NCBI GenBank assembly: GCA_041917755.1
Contig: JAYRWY010000017.1
Location: forward strand, 204,983-268,982
Source: RGZA01 sp041917755
GTDB taxonomy: Bacteria > Pseudomonadota > Alphaproteobacteria > UBA9219 > RGZA01
Direction: 5' to 3'
Length of the DNA: 64,000 bases
Made by a program: the position numbers and the translations under genes. This document shows, piece after piece, positions 24,806-33,404 of the stretch; the first letter of the stretch is position 1, and each line of letters opens with the position of its first letter. The notes beneath the pieces are model-generated. The model searched no databases. It had not been told where the DNA came from and saw only the letters and a list, made by a program, of their open reading frames with translations.

Positions 24806-26076
24806 TGGCTTCTGGCGTTGTCAAAGTTGGCAGGCAAACATATGCTGTAGGCCTGTTGTGGCAGCCATCGCCTAGCGGGCGTATTGCACAGGCTGCGCGT
24901 GAAGCGGCCGCACAACCTGGTCAACAATCCGATTATTACTGTGTTCGCGCAGCTAGCAAATCTGTGGCTATTCCCCAGTATGGTCTGGCTCAAAGCGCGC
25001 AGGGTCATAAATCAGGTATGGCAACGCTGGCGGCATCACTTGCTAATGCGCAGCCGGGTTCTTGGGCGGGCGCGTTTCGTTTGCGCGAAGGCACATGGAT
25101 TATTGTCGTTCGCGACGATCTTATCGCGCCAGATGGCGATGTGTTATTTGATAATGATGAGGCAGCGCGTGATCGTTTGCTTCAAGAAGTAAGCCTTGGC
25201 GGGGTGCAGCGTATATATGCCCCGGATGGCTGGGCGGTTCCTGGTTCAGATCCAACACCATTACCATTACTTCTGCAGGATCGTGCCGAATGCCGATTGC
25301 AGCCTGTGCGCGTTCCCATGCGCCTTATTATTTACGGTGCTGCCGCTGCTGCGGTTGTGTTGTTGCTTATTTTCCTGGCGTTAGAATGGCAAGCCGAGCA
25401 GGAGCGTATCGAGCAAGAGCAAACAGCTGCCCAATTGAAGGCCCAACAAGAAGCCATGAAGAATGGCGCAGTCAGCAAAATGATGAACAAGTGGGAATGG
25501 CCGCCTGCTGAACAATGCTATGAACGCAAATGGGAAAAAGCCGCGCATGGTATTGATGTATTAAATTCATGCCACGCGCTGCTTGGTAAAATCAACGCGG
25601 CCCAACTTGGTTGGAATCGCGGTACTGCAACCTGCATGGAAAACAAACTGAATATCATCTGGCAGCGTGAAAAAACCGAAAATGGAATGGTGCCGCCCAA
25701 TGCAGTGGTCAAAGATGACCTAACCAGCGCTGCTCAGGGATTGCATGGTCCTGCTTTAACACCACGTGGCCCTGAACCCTTATTGCGCGAAGCAGAACTT
25801 TCTGCGCTGATGGTGCACGACAAATGGCCGGTAATCACGGTCGTGCGTTTGCCTGATGATCCGCCATCGGTTTCGCCGCCGCCTGATATGAAGGATCCAC
25901 CCCCGCCGCCACCACCACCATGGCGCAAGCGCGGTATCAAGTATTCGGGTAAAACGCCCCCGTGGGAGTTGTGGCGTTATTTTGAAAGTGTAAGTGGTTT
26001 GATACTGGATAAAGTCACGTGGGATGGAGCTACGTGGACGTTTGAAGCAACAATTTATGAAAAGAGAGGTGGGTGA
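24805..26076 (+). CDS. pilO: PilO-like pilus accessory protein
   Basis: A 423-residue protein whose layout matches R64 PilO: a soluble N-terminal domain (about 1-170) in the cytoplasm, one transmembrane segment (about 173-195, YGAAAAAVVLLLIFLALEW), a coiled-coil-like EQERIEQEQ stretch and a periplasmic C-terminal domain with a poly-Pro run near residue 370. PilO belongs to the inner-membrane platform of type IVb pili. Translation is coupled to pilN through TAATG, with GGAG upstream. The four cysteines of the periplasmic part (EQCYER, NSCHALL, ATCMEN and one earlier) may form disulfides. Confidence 0.82.
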   Translation: MASGVVKVGRQTYAVGLLWQPSPSGRIAQAAREAAAQPGQQSDYYCVRAASKSVAIPQYGLAQSAQGHKSGMATLAASLANAQPGSWAGAFRLREGTWIIVVRDDLIAPDGDVLFDNDEAARDRLLQEVSLGGVQRIYAPDGWAVPGSDPTPLPLLLQDRAECRLQPVRVPMRLIIYGAAAAAVVLLLIFLALEWQAEQERIEQEQTAAQLKAQQEAMKNGAVSKMMNKWEWPPAEQCYERKWEKAAHGIDVLNSCHALLGKINAAQLGWNRGTATCMENKLNIIWQREKTENGMVPPNAVVKDDLTSAAQGLHGPALTPRGPEPLLREAELSALMVHDKWPVITVVRLPDDPPSVSPPPDMKDPPPPPPPPWRKRGIKYSGKTPPWELWRYFESVSGLILDKVTWDGATWTFEATIYEKRGG

Positions 26077-26077
26077 C

Positions 26078-27058
26078 ATGAGAAATTACGCCCTTATCAC
26101 GACAGCCGTTAGCGCATTGTTGATTGGCTTTACGCTTTCAGGTTCTGCAGTTGCGCAAGACGCGCTTGCGGATACGTTGCCCAGCCCGGCCTCGTCAGCA
26201 ACCCCTAAAGCGGCGACAGCACCAACAGCGTCGTCATCAACTTTGCCGGCATCTTCGGGTACCGTAACCACATCATCTTCCACGGTTACATCGACCAGTG
26301 GTCAGGCACCATCCACCACCACGGCTACATCAACACTGCCGTCGTCAACTGGTGCTTCATCATCTTCGGTGATTGTGCCCGTGACGTCATCTTCCACTTC
26401 AACGCTTGGTACCCCTGGTAACCCGCTGGGTACGCCAGCCAATGGTGGCCTGACAGGTACGCCAGTGATGCCAAGTGCGGTTCAGGATGCAGTCACGCGT
26501 TTGCAAAAAGTTGACCAGATTAATCTGGACGATATGATCCGCGCGCAAGATGCTATCAATCGTTTAGATTTGTTGCTTGAAATTGAAAAACGTCAAACCG
26601 AGTTGAAGAAAGTTCGTGATGAACGGAATAAGCCAGCTGCTTCTGCATCCACCGCGGCGGCCAGTTTGCTCGGCTCTGCAATTCCGGCGTCTGCTTTGAA
26701 TTTGCCAAAGCCAGCTGCATCTTTACCGGTGTCGGATACTCCATCAGCACCACCGCCATCCACTAGCTTCTCTTCCAAGTCCTTTTCTTCAGGCAAAAAG
26801 TCTGATGAAAGCGGTCCATCGTCAAAATACTCGATTAGACGTATCACAGGTACAGATGGTCGTTACTTCGCCGTTATCAATACGGAGGATAATTCGTCCC
26901 AAACTGTCCATGCTGGGGACAAATTACCTGATGGAACTATTGTAAAATCCATCACTTTGACAAAAGTTTCACTGATTAAGGACAAAAAAAGTAAAGAATT
27001 AACTATTCCGACGGATTCTTATATCGTTAGGGAATCTGGTAGCACGTCGTTGCAATAG
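26078..27058 (+). CDS. pilP: PilP-like pilus biogenesis protein
   Basis: A 326-residue exported protein. The signal peptide ends at AVA before QDAL. A Ser/Thr/Pro-rich disordered stretch fills about residues 30-130, then comes a helical region (RLQKVDQINLDDMIRAQDAI) and a second low-complexity Ser-rich stretch. The compact C-terminal domain (about 245-320, SIRRITGTDGRYFAVINTED and on) fits the PilP/PilP2 family, which joins the inner-membrane platform to the secretin. The ATG at 26078, one base after the pilO stop, has AGGTGGG upstream. Longer than R64 PilP (about 150 residues) because of the low-complexity parts. Confidence 0.8.
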   Translation: MRNYALITTAVSALLIGFTLSGSAVAQDALADTLPSPASSATPKAATAPTASSSTLPASSGTVTTSSSTVTSTSGQAPSTTTATSTLPSSTGASSSSVIVPVTSSSTSTLGTPGNPLGTPANGGLTGTPVMPSAVQDAVTRLQKVDQINLDDMIRAQDAINRLDLLLEIEKRQTELKKVRDERNKPAASASTAAASLLGSAIPASALNLPKPAASLPVSDTPSAPPPSTSFSSKSFSSGKKSDESGPSSKYSIRRITGTDGRYFAVINTEDNSSQTVHAGDKLPDGTIVKSITLTKVSLIKDKKSKELTIPTDSYIVRESGSTSLQ

Positions 27059-27064
27059 TAATAT

Positions 27065-29092
27065 ATGTCTGATTCAGTATTTTCGCGGTTTAAGGATCTT
27101 GTTGGCGGAAACTCAAAAGGTTCGGCTCAAGAAGATGCCTCTCATCCTGCAGCGCAATCGACTTTGCCTGAGGGAACTCCGCGCCCTAGACCACCCGCAG
27201 GTGAACGCCCCCCGGTTAATCGTACTCCGCCAAATAAGGAGGGGGCATATGAAGCGAGCCCTGCTCAACAAGCAGCAGACAGTGCGCGTGTAAGAAAACC
27301 AACCGAAGAAAAACGTGCTCGCGGGCCGATGGCTGCGGCGGTTGCTCCCAATGCAAATAATACTGGCGATAAAAAATCTGCCCCGGAAGGCGAACCAGGC
27401 GATGCGCCGATTATAGACGAGCAAGAAGCCCCGATTGTATTTGATGGCAACTTGCTGACGGCGATTGGCAGTAACATTAAAATTCCTCAGGAATCGAGAA
27501 ATCTTTGCGCATTGTTTGATACAGGCCTTTGGCTAGTCAGTGCGAGTCATCGCAATTCACCGCTTGTGACTTCGGTTGCTGCAACTGCTCGGCGTATGGG
27601 CTTTCATGTAGGCCCTGCGCGCCTGGTTACGCCAGACGTTATTAAGGCTGCCTATAATCACTTCGAGCGCCAAGTATCCACGATGCGTCTCGATGAGAAC
27701 TCGGTGCGTCGTCAGATTGTACGCACACTTGCATCGGGCGCAGAAAGCGGTGCAAACGATATTCACATTGAAGCCAGCGGTGGACGTACCAAAGTTGAAT
27801 TCCGTATCGATGGTACGTTGCGTTTATGGGAAACATGGACGCAAAAAGAAGGCGAACAATTCTTATCATCGGTTTATTCGCATTCATCCGGTCAATCGGG
27901 TGCAACGGCAAACTGGCTCGAGCCACAAGCCGCGATGCTAACCCATGGCTCAGGTCCTGATACCATCGCATTGCCAGATGGTGTATTGGCGGTACGTTGC
28001 CAATGGGTGCCACTAGCTGATGGCGGTCGCTACCTCAATATGCGTTTGCAATATGACAGCTCGCGCATTTTTGGTGAGAATTTTATCCAATCCGATGTGG
28101 ACAGTCTTGGATTTAACCAGGAACAAACCGATATCATTCGCTTCTTGCGCCGTGTGCCGGGTGGCATGCGGATTTTTTCTGGTCCGGTGAACCAAGGTAA
28201 AACCACGACGCTGCGTGTGGTGCTCAACCGCCATATGGCTGAAACCAACATGGAACAGAAATGTTACATGATTGAAGATCCTCCCGAAGGCGGTGTTATC
28301 GGTGCCAGCCAAATCGGTGTATCGGCAACAGTAAAAGATGAGCAGCGCGATAAAAGCTTTACCGAAATCATGCGTTGTATTTTGCGTCTTGATCCAAACA
28401 TCGTGATGCTTGGCGAAACCCGCGACTTGCAAACATCCAAATTTATTTTCCGATTGGCACTGACGGGTCGTCAGGTTTATACGACCCTTCACGTGTATGC
28501 GGCATTGGCTATCCCGCAACGTCTGCGTGATTTGGGGTCGGAGCCTTATCTGGTGTACGATCATCACTTGCTGGTAGGCCTCATTTGTCAGCGCTTGCTG
28601 CGTGGTCTATGCCCGCATTGTCGTATTCCCGCAGCGAATGTTGCCGACGATAGTAATTATGAACCCATTTTGCGCCGCGTGCGTGCGGGTCTTGCTATTA
28701 TGCATTCATCGCGGCACGTTCCGCGCGAGGATGCAGATCCGTTCGATCATCTGCAAGAGCCCGATATGCGCGGCGTTTTCTTCGTCAATCCACAAGGTTG
28801 CCGCCATTGCTTCCAAGGTCGCCAAGGTCGCAGTATCGTCGCCGAAGTGGTGGCAACCGATGCCCGCCTTATGGCCCTGTTATCTGAAAATAAATTGGAC
28901 GAAGCGGCTCGTTACTGGCTCTCGCCCTTTGGCTTAAATGGTATTACCATGCAATGGCATGGGCTAGAAAAAGTTCGTGATGGTGTGGTTTCTGCATTTG
29001 ACGCAGAGCAAGAAGTAGGGCCGTGTGCCACCGACCGCGAAGTGCGCATGGTTGAAGAACGTTTGGGACGTAAAGATAGATGGATGATTTAA
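27065..29092 (+). CDS. pilQ: PilQ-like pilus assembly ATPase
   Basis: A 675-residue GspE/PilB-type ATPase. The first 125 residues are Pro/Ala/Lys-rich and low-complexity. The P-loop is GPVNQGKT at 373-380. A Walker B region ends in VMLGETRDLQ and the His box is YTTLHVYAAL. Two CxxC pairs (C516/C519 and C579/C582) form the zinc site typical of pilus extension ATPases. R64 PilQ is the extension motor of the thin pilus and is somewhat shorter; the extra length is the N-terminal tail. Its last 13 bases overlap the pilR start. Confidence 0.9.
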   Translation: MSDSVFSRFKDLVGGNSKGSAQEDASHPAAQSTLPEGTPRPRPPAGERPPVNRTPPNKEGAYEASPAQQAADSARVRKPTEEKRARGPMAAAVAPNANNTGDKKSAPEGEPGDAPIIDEQEAPIVFDGNLLTAIGSNIKIPQESRNLCALFDTGLWLVSASHRNSPLVTSVAATARRMGFHVGPARLVTPDVIKAAYNHFERQVSTMRLDENSVRRQIVRTLASGAESGANDIHIEASGGRTKVEFRIDGTLRLWETWTQKEGEQFLSSVYSHSSGQSGATANWLEPQAAMLTHGSGPDTIALPDGVLAVRCQWVPLADGGRYLNMRLQYDSSRIFGENFIQSDVDSLGFNQEQTDIIRFLRRVPGGMRIFSGPVNQGKTTTLRVVLNRHMAETNMEQKCYMIEDPPEGGVIGASQIGVSATVKDEQRDKSFTEIMRCILRLDPNIVMLGETRDLQTSKFIFRLALTGRQVYTTLHVYAALAIPQRLRDLGSEPYLVYDHHLLVGLICQRLLRGLCPHCRIPAANVADDSNYEPILRRVRAGLAIMHSSRHVPREDADPFDHLQEPDMRGVFFVNPQGCRHCFQGRQGRSIVAEVVATDARLMALLSENKLDEAARYWLSPFGLNGITMQWHGLEKVRDGVVSAFDAEQEVGPCATDREVRMVEERLGRKDRWMI

Positions 29093-30165
29093 GACGCAAA
29101 TATGCCATGTGGGTGATGCGCAATAATCGTAAGTTGCGCTTCCGCATTTATCGCAAGTTGCAAGGGATGCTTGCAATGAACGAGGCATTATCACGCGCTC
29201 TGGAACGTCTTTGGTATAACGCATCTGACATGGGTCGTTCGCCTGAACGTCCACCAGCCCTCGCACTGCAAGAATGGCTTAAACGTGACCGTGCCGGTGA
29301 AACACTTTCGGAAGCTATGAATGACTGGATCCCATCGGCGGAACTTTACATGATCCGTGCCGGTGAAGAATCCGGTCAGGTATCCAACGCCATGCTTGCA
29401 ATTATGCATGTGGGTGACTCAGCTCAACGTATGCGCCAGGCAATTATACAAGCCGTTGCCTATCCTTTGTTCATGATGGCCTTGCTGGCTGGTGTGTTCT
29501 GGCTTTTTGGTGTGAACCTCATCGAAAATATGCGTAAGGCCGCACCAAAGAAGGTGCTCGAGGCCATGAGCGGTATTGCCGATGTGTCAGACTTTGTGAT
29601 GAGCAACGGCATTCTTTTAGTTGTTTTAATTGTGGGTGGTATCGCATTTATCGCAGGCACGATGCCATACTGGCGCGGTCCGTTGCGTGTGAAATTTGAT
29701 AAGTTCCCGCCATGGGCATGGTATCGGATATGGCAAGGTAGCTCCTTCTTGCTTGGTCTTTCTGCGCTTTTGAAGGCGCAAGTACCATTGAAGCGTGCAG
29801 TCGAAATTCTGGAAGAAGAAGCAACACCGTGGCTACGTGAACGGTTGCATTCAGCACGCGAAGAAGTTTTACGTGGGCGAAATTTGGGTGAAGCACTGCG
29901 TTCGGGCGGCTATGAGTTTCCTGACCCGCAAGTTGCGCTTGATTTGGAAATTTTATCTGAACGCTCCGATGTGGGCTCGATTATTGACGTGGTTACCAAA
30001 GAATGGATTGAAGAGCAGATTGAAGTGCTCAATGTTCAGGCAAATTTGGTACGCACGGTCGGGTTGATGTGCGTGGGTGGTGTTATTGCATGGGCCATGA
30101 TGTCCATCCTACGAATCACCACCATTCTCAGCGACATGCAAAATTCGGGCAGTACTTCTTTCTAA
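29080..30165 (+). CDS. pilR: PilR-like inner-membrane platform protein
   Basis: A 361-residue protein with two T2SSF domains (about 35-150 and 220-340) and three transmembrane stretches: AIIQAVAYPLFMMALLAGVFW, ILLVVLIVGGIAFIAG and TVGLMCVGGVIAWAMMSI. The GEESGQVSNAM motif is typical of GspF/PilC proteins. It is the platform that works with PilQ to push pilin subunits into the fibre. Translation is coupled to pilQ by a 13-base overlap. The gene ends the pilL-pilR run; a 200-base gap separates it from the pilin gene. Confidence 0.9.
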   Translation: MDDLRRKYAMWVMRNNRKLRFRIYRKLQGMLAMNEALSRALERLWYNASDMGRSPERPPALALQEWLKRDRAGETLSEAMNDWIPSAELYMIRAGEESGQVSNAMLAIMHVGDSAQRMRQAIIQAVAYPLFMMALLAGVFWLFGVNLIENMRKAAPKKVLEAMSGIADVSDFVMSNGILLVVLIVGGIAFIAGTMPYWRGPLRVKFDKFPPWAWYRIWQGSSFLLGLSALLKAQVPLKRAVEILEEEATPWLRERLHSAREEVLRGRNLGEALRSGGYEFPDPQVALDLEILSERSDVGSIIDVVTKEWIEEQIEVLNVQANLVRTVGLMCVGGVIAWAMMSILRITTILSDMQNSGSTSF

Positions 30166-30372
30166 ACAATCATTTAGGTCAAGCTCTCGCCCTCACGGGC
30201 CTCTGTGGCTTCCTTGCCATGCCACCTAATTGCTTTTAATTATCAGTTCGTTAAGTTATCTTGGTAACACTAAATTAATAAGCTGCCTATTAGGCTCTCT
30301 TATTCGTTTAAAAATACGCGCCATAAGGCGAATACCAGATTGCCCACTATTGTACCCCGAAGCGGAGGAATT
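30166..30372. promoter_or_regulatory. Gap before major pilin gene
   Basis: About 200 bases between pilR and pilS. A weak hairpin GTGGC/GCCAC lies around 30204-30224, without a T-tract. The AT-rich part 30235-30320 is a likely promoter region for the pilin. GGAGG lies just before the ATG at 30373. Confidence 0.35.
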
Positions 30373-30984
30373 ATGACTACTTTAGTAACAGAACAAGAAA
30401 TCCCAGCGACCGAACAGCGTGCGCATAAGCAAGCCGGGTTTAACTTGATTGAAGCCGCAATCGTTCTTGGCATCGTTGGCTTGATCGTGGGTGGTATTTG
30501 GGCTGCTGCGGCATCTGCTTATGAAAATATGCGCCAACAAGCCGCATCAAAAAATCTTCTTTCGCTTGCGCAAAACATCCGCGGCTTTTATGCGCAAAAC
30601 CCTTCGGATACCATCGATACCGATGTTGAAAATCTGTTCAGCTTGGGATTGCTGCCTGCCGATATGGTGGTTGGTTCCACAGGTGCCCACACCTTGCGCC
30701 ATCAATGGGGTGGTGCGGTTACCTTGTCTGATACCAGCTCTTCTGGTCTTGCCAGCTTCTCCATTACATTCACTAAGATGAACAGCGAAGCATGCCGTAA
30801 CTTCATTATGCGCAATTCAAATGCTGCCCGCGGTTCGGGCCTACTTGTAGTGGGTACGGATGCAGGTGTGGTCATGGATCTTGCTAATAACTCCTCTGCA
30901 ACCACGGATATTTCCAGCGTAAATACCCGTTGCGGCAGCACCACTCAGAAGGACGTATACTTCACATTTGGTCTGCGTGGCTAA
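30373..30984 (+). CDS. pilS: PilS-like major type IVb prepilin
   Basis: A 203-residue prepilin with a 22-residue leader, the cleavage site G22/F23 and the conserved Glu at +5 (FNLIE), followed by the hydrophobic stem AAIVLGIVGLIVGGIW. Long leader and size are those of type IVb pilins such as R64 PilS. Two cysteines in the C-terminal part (EACRNF and TRCGST) fit the pilin disulfide loop. The ATG at 30373 follows a strong GGAGG site; an upstream TTG at 30340 is unlikely. A terminator-like hairpin follows, as expected for a highly expressed subunit. Confidence 0.9.
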   Translation: MTTLVTEQEIPATEQRAHKQAGFNLIEAAIVLGIVGLIVGGIWAAAASAYENMRQQAASKNLLSLAQNIRGFYAQNPSDTIDTDVENLFSLGLLPADMVVGSTGAHTLRHQWGGAVTLSDTSSSGLASFSITFTKMNSEACRNFIMRNSNAARGSGLLVVGTDAGVVMDLANNSSATTDISSVNTRCGSTTQKDVYFTFGLRG

Positions 30985-31022
30985 TCTTAGCTAATCGTCA
31001 GTAACCATAGTGGATGATATTT

Positions 31023-31060
31023 AATAGGGCGCGTCATTATCTGACGTGCCCTATTTGTTT
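31023..31060 (+). terminator. Terminator or attenuator between pilS and pilM-like gene
   Basis: A 14-base stem with a single G-T wobble (31023-31036 with 31042-31055), a five-base loop and a T-rich tail to 31060. It should stop most transcripts after the major pilin, so that the following tip-protein genes are made at lower level or from their own promoter. Confidence 0.87.
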
Positions 31061-31115
31061 ATGGACTAATCTTTTTTATTTCAAAGTTAACGCGAATGAA
31101 AGATAATCATCCTGC

Positions 31116-31643
31116 ATGTATATGTTCACCTTTTCAGTTTTGACCATTTCGATTGTCGGTCTGTTTTTTCAGATCGTCAGTGCCATGACGGCTTATTTCC
31201 TGAGCCAGCAACTGGCATTGGGCGAACAAATGTTGAAATGGCATTCCATTGCATTTGGTTATAGCTGCAGTAGTCCGGCGATTATCGCGCTAACCTCAGG
31301 AACGATTACGAAGGCAGATGTCGGGCGTACCACAGAGCTTGCCGGCATGTATGATTGGAACACCGAGATTTTTAGTGGAACCTATAACGGGTTGTCACGT
31401 CGTCTGATTGTGACCTATGCCACGCCAACTGAACGACCCAGCGGTTTTTCAACGACGGATGTCGCACGCCAGCTGCTAAAGGTTACTGCTAAACAGCATT
31501 ATCGATTTGGACGAGTATCTGGTGGCACGGTAGGATTCACCACTTATGATGCTGGAACGCCGGCCACTATTTCCATCGCGGGTCTTCCTGCAAGCGTGGT
31601 TGATAATTCTGTGGTACTTGTAAGTGATGCTGCCTGTAACTAA
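31116..31643 (+). CDS. PilM-like or minor-pilin-like protein
   Basis: A 175-residue protein with one N-terminal hydrophobic segment (VLTISIVGLFFQIVSAMTAYFL) that starts almost at residue 1, followed by LGEQMLKWHSIAFGY and a small extracytoplasmic domain with two cysteines. There is no prepilin cleavage motif. The layout, a membrane anchor followed by a helix and then a domain of about 130 residues, fits R64 PilM, and the position among the pilus genes agrees, although in R64 pilM lies before pilN. A minor pilin that lost its leader is the alternative. It lies 30 bases before the PilV-like gene. Confidence 0.6.
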   Translation: MYMFTFSVLTISIVGLFFQIVSAMTAYFLSQQLALGEQMLKWHSIAFGYSCSSPAIIALTSGTITKADVGRTTELAGMYDWNTEIFSGTYNGLSRRLIVTYATPTERPSGFSTTDVARQLLKVTAKQHYRFGRVSGGTVGFTTYDAGTPATISIAGLPASVVDNSVVLVSDAACN

Positions 31644-31673
31644 ACTGGGTTTGAACAAACAAAGGGTGTTCCT

Positions 31674-33020
31674 ATGACGATGAATAATGCTTCGCATCAT
31701 GTTAATGCTGATGTTACCCGTCATTCCAAGGCTGGGTTTACCCTGATTGAAATGGTAATTGTTCTTGGTATTACCGGCCTGATCTTTTCGGGTCTATGGG
31801 GTCTGCTTACCAGTGGTAGTTCCCAGCTTCAGGCGCAGGCCGCCGCTCAGCAATATCGCCAAGTGATTGACGCAACCCGCAAGTATATTACCAGTGAAGT
31901 TGCGCCATATGTTTCAACCCAGCCCGCAGGTCTGGTGGCGACACCGCCAACAGTGGCTGATTTGAAAACTGCGAATTTGCTATCAAGTAGTTTTTCAACG
32001 CTGGATGCGTATGGCAACACTATCCTTATCGCTGTGGATACGATAGATGCGTCTAAGCAGCAATGGCGTTTTTCGGTTTATGCATCGGCGGGTGGCTTAA
32101 CCGACAAGGTGGGTGCGCAAGTATCGTCGCTGATTGGCAGCGAAGGCGGCTTTGTTTACAATAACGCGACCGATGGCTGCTCGGGTACGGTTAATGCAAC
32201 CGCTTGTGGCGCGTTCAACTCCTTTACCCTTTCAGTCGCGGATTTTGGGATTGCAGCCGCTTCAGGTCGTATTGTGACTTTGGCCTATACCAATGATACC
32301 AATGCGGGGACTGCACCTTGGCTATATCGTAAAGCAGCTATCACGCCAGAACAAAATACCATGTCACAGGATATGCTGTTTAATAACGGGCTGTCTTTGA
32401 GTATGCAGGGCAGTAAAATTATCATGGGTGGCGGTAATCTGTCGATGGGCACAGACGCGGCTACAACAGGAGGCGGTACCTTCTATATGGGAGCAGGTAC
32501 GATTGCCAACATTGGTAATATGAATGGCAGCAACAGTACATGGACGTTTAACAATACAACCATGACGGTAAATAATTTATCTGTGAACTCGGCAACCAGC
32601 GTGGATATTGCTGCTGGTACCGGCAGTGTGAATGTCAGCACCACATCAGGTACAGTTGCCTTGTCTATCAATGGCACTGGGCGAGCCGACGAGTTTCAGG
32701 CACAGAAGTTTATTTATTCATCAGACAGACGTATGAAGGAAAACTTGATGCCGATTACCAATGCTTTGCAAAAAGTATTGTTATTGCGTGGCTTTAGCTA
32801 TGACTGGAAGGGCGGTCATGGCCATGATGTGGGTCTAATGGCGCAGGATGTTGAAAAAGTGTTCCCAGAGCTGGTGACAAAGTCTGAAGGCTCAATGGGC
32901 GTGGATTATGCCAAGATAATTGCCCCAGTGGTCGAAGCTATCCGCGAACTTAAAGCGGAAAATGATGAGCTTCGCCACAAGGTAGATGCACTACAAAAGA
33001 AACTTGGAACTGAACACTAG
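31674..33020 (+). CDS. pilV: PilV-like tip prepilin with C-terminal S74 self-cleaving chaperone
   Basis: A 448-residue protein that joins two known modules. The N-terminus is a type IVb prepilin: leader of 21 residues, site G21/F22, Glu at +5 (FTLIE) and hydrophobic stem. After a pilin-like body (to about 215), residues 230-340 are rich in Gly, Asn, Thr and Ser with short periodic units (GSKIIMGGGNLSMG), like tail-fibre or beta-helix shafts. The C-terminus (about 345-448) is a peptidase S74 chaperone domain with S350-D351-R-R-M-K and a final coiled coil (ELKAENDELRHKVDALQKKL). S74 domains trimerise phage tail spikes and cleave themselves off before the Ser. R64 PilV is the pilus-tip adhesin with an exchangeable C-terminus; no shufflon repeats are seen here. 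Confidence 0.85.
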   Translation: MTMNNASHHVNADVTRHSKAGFTLIEMVIVLGITGLIFSGLWGLLTSGSSQLQAQAAAQQYRQVIDATRKYITSEVAPYVSTQPAGLVATPPTVADLKTANLLSSSFSTLDAYGNTILIAVDTIDASKQQWRFSVYASAGGLTDKVGAQVSSLIGSEGGFVYNNATDGCSGTVNATACGAFNSFTLSVADFGIAAASGRIVTLAYTNDTNAGTAPWLYRKAAITPEQNTMSQDMLFNNGLSLSMQGSKIIMGGGNLSMGTDAATTGGGTFYMGAGTIANIGNMNGSNSTWTFNNTTMTVNNLSVNSATSVDIAAGTGSVNVSTTSGTVALSINGTGRADEFQAQKFIYSSDRRMKENLMPITNALQKVLLLRGFSYDWKGGHGHDVGLMAQDVEKVFPELVTKSEGSMGVDYAKIIAPVVEAIRELKAENDELRHKVDALQKKLGTEH

Positions 33021-33404
33021 TTACTTCTGGTCAATGTAGCGTGTGCAGGACATGCTGCAATTGCCATCCGAGCTGTCTTTTTTGACACAGCAAATAGCAT
33101 AAACATTCACGCCTTTATTGTTCTTGAACGGGCTTCCCGAAATTGCGCAGTTTTCATATTCGCCGCTGCTGCTGAATTCGCTCATGACCCGATCAGTCAT
33201 ATTGAAGCGTGATGCTACACATTCATTTGCTGCAACCAGAATATCTTTCTGTTGGGATGACAGGTTATCGCATTCAAAGCTTACATTTGGGCAAAATGAA
33301 GTGCCCATTTGAATGGCAGATTTTACAAAGTCTGCTTCAGCATGTGCCGATGTAGAAAAACCTAGCAGTAATACGATGGCTAGAAGCAATTTTTTTATAG
33401 ACAT
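33021..33404 (-). CDS. Small secreted protein with eight cysteines
   Basis: A 127-residue protein with a signal peptide (KKLLLAIVLLLGFSTSAHA) and eight cysteines in about 105 mature residues (SFCP, FECD, NECV, ENCA, ICC, GNC, MSC), enough for four disulfides. Not recognised. The start at 33404 is supported by GGGGAG just upstream; a longer frame to 33470 lacks one. Its stop codon touches the pilV stop, the two genes converging with no gap. The number of cysteines recalls the exported proteins at 10-15 kb, but no sequence similarity to them is evident. Confidence 0.75.
   Translation of the reverse strand: MSIKKLLLAIVLLLGFSTSAHAEADFVKSAIQMGTSFCPNVSFECDNLSSQQKDILVAANECVASRFNMTDRVMSEFSSSGEYENCAISGSPFKNNKGVNVYAICCVKKDSSDGNCSMSCTRYIDQK

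Noticed and set aside
31674..33020. Shufflon-type recombination repeats at the 3' end of the PilV-like gene
   Set aside because: No inverted repeats, no alternative C-terminal segments and no recombinase gene next to it.
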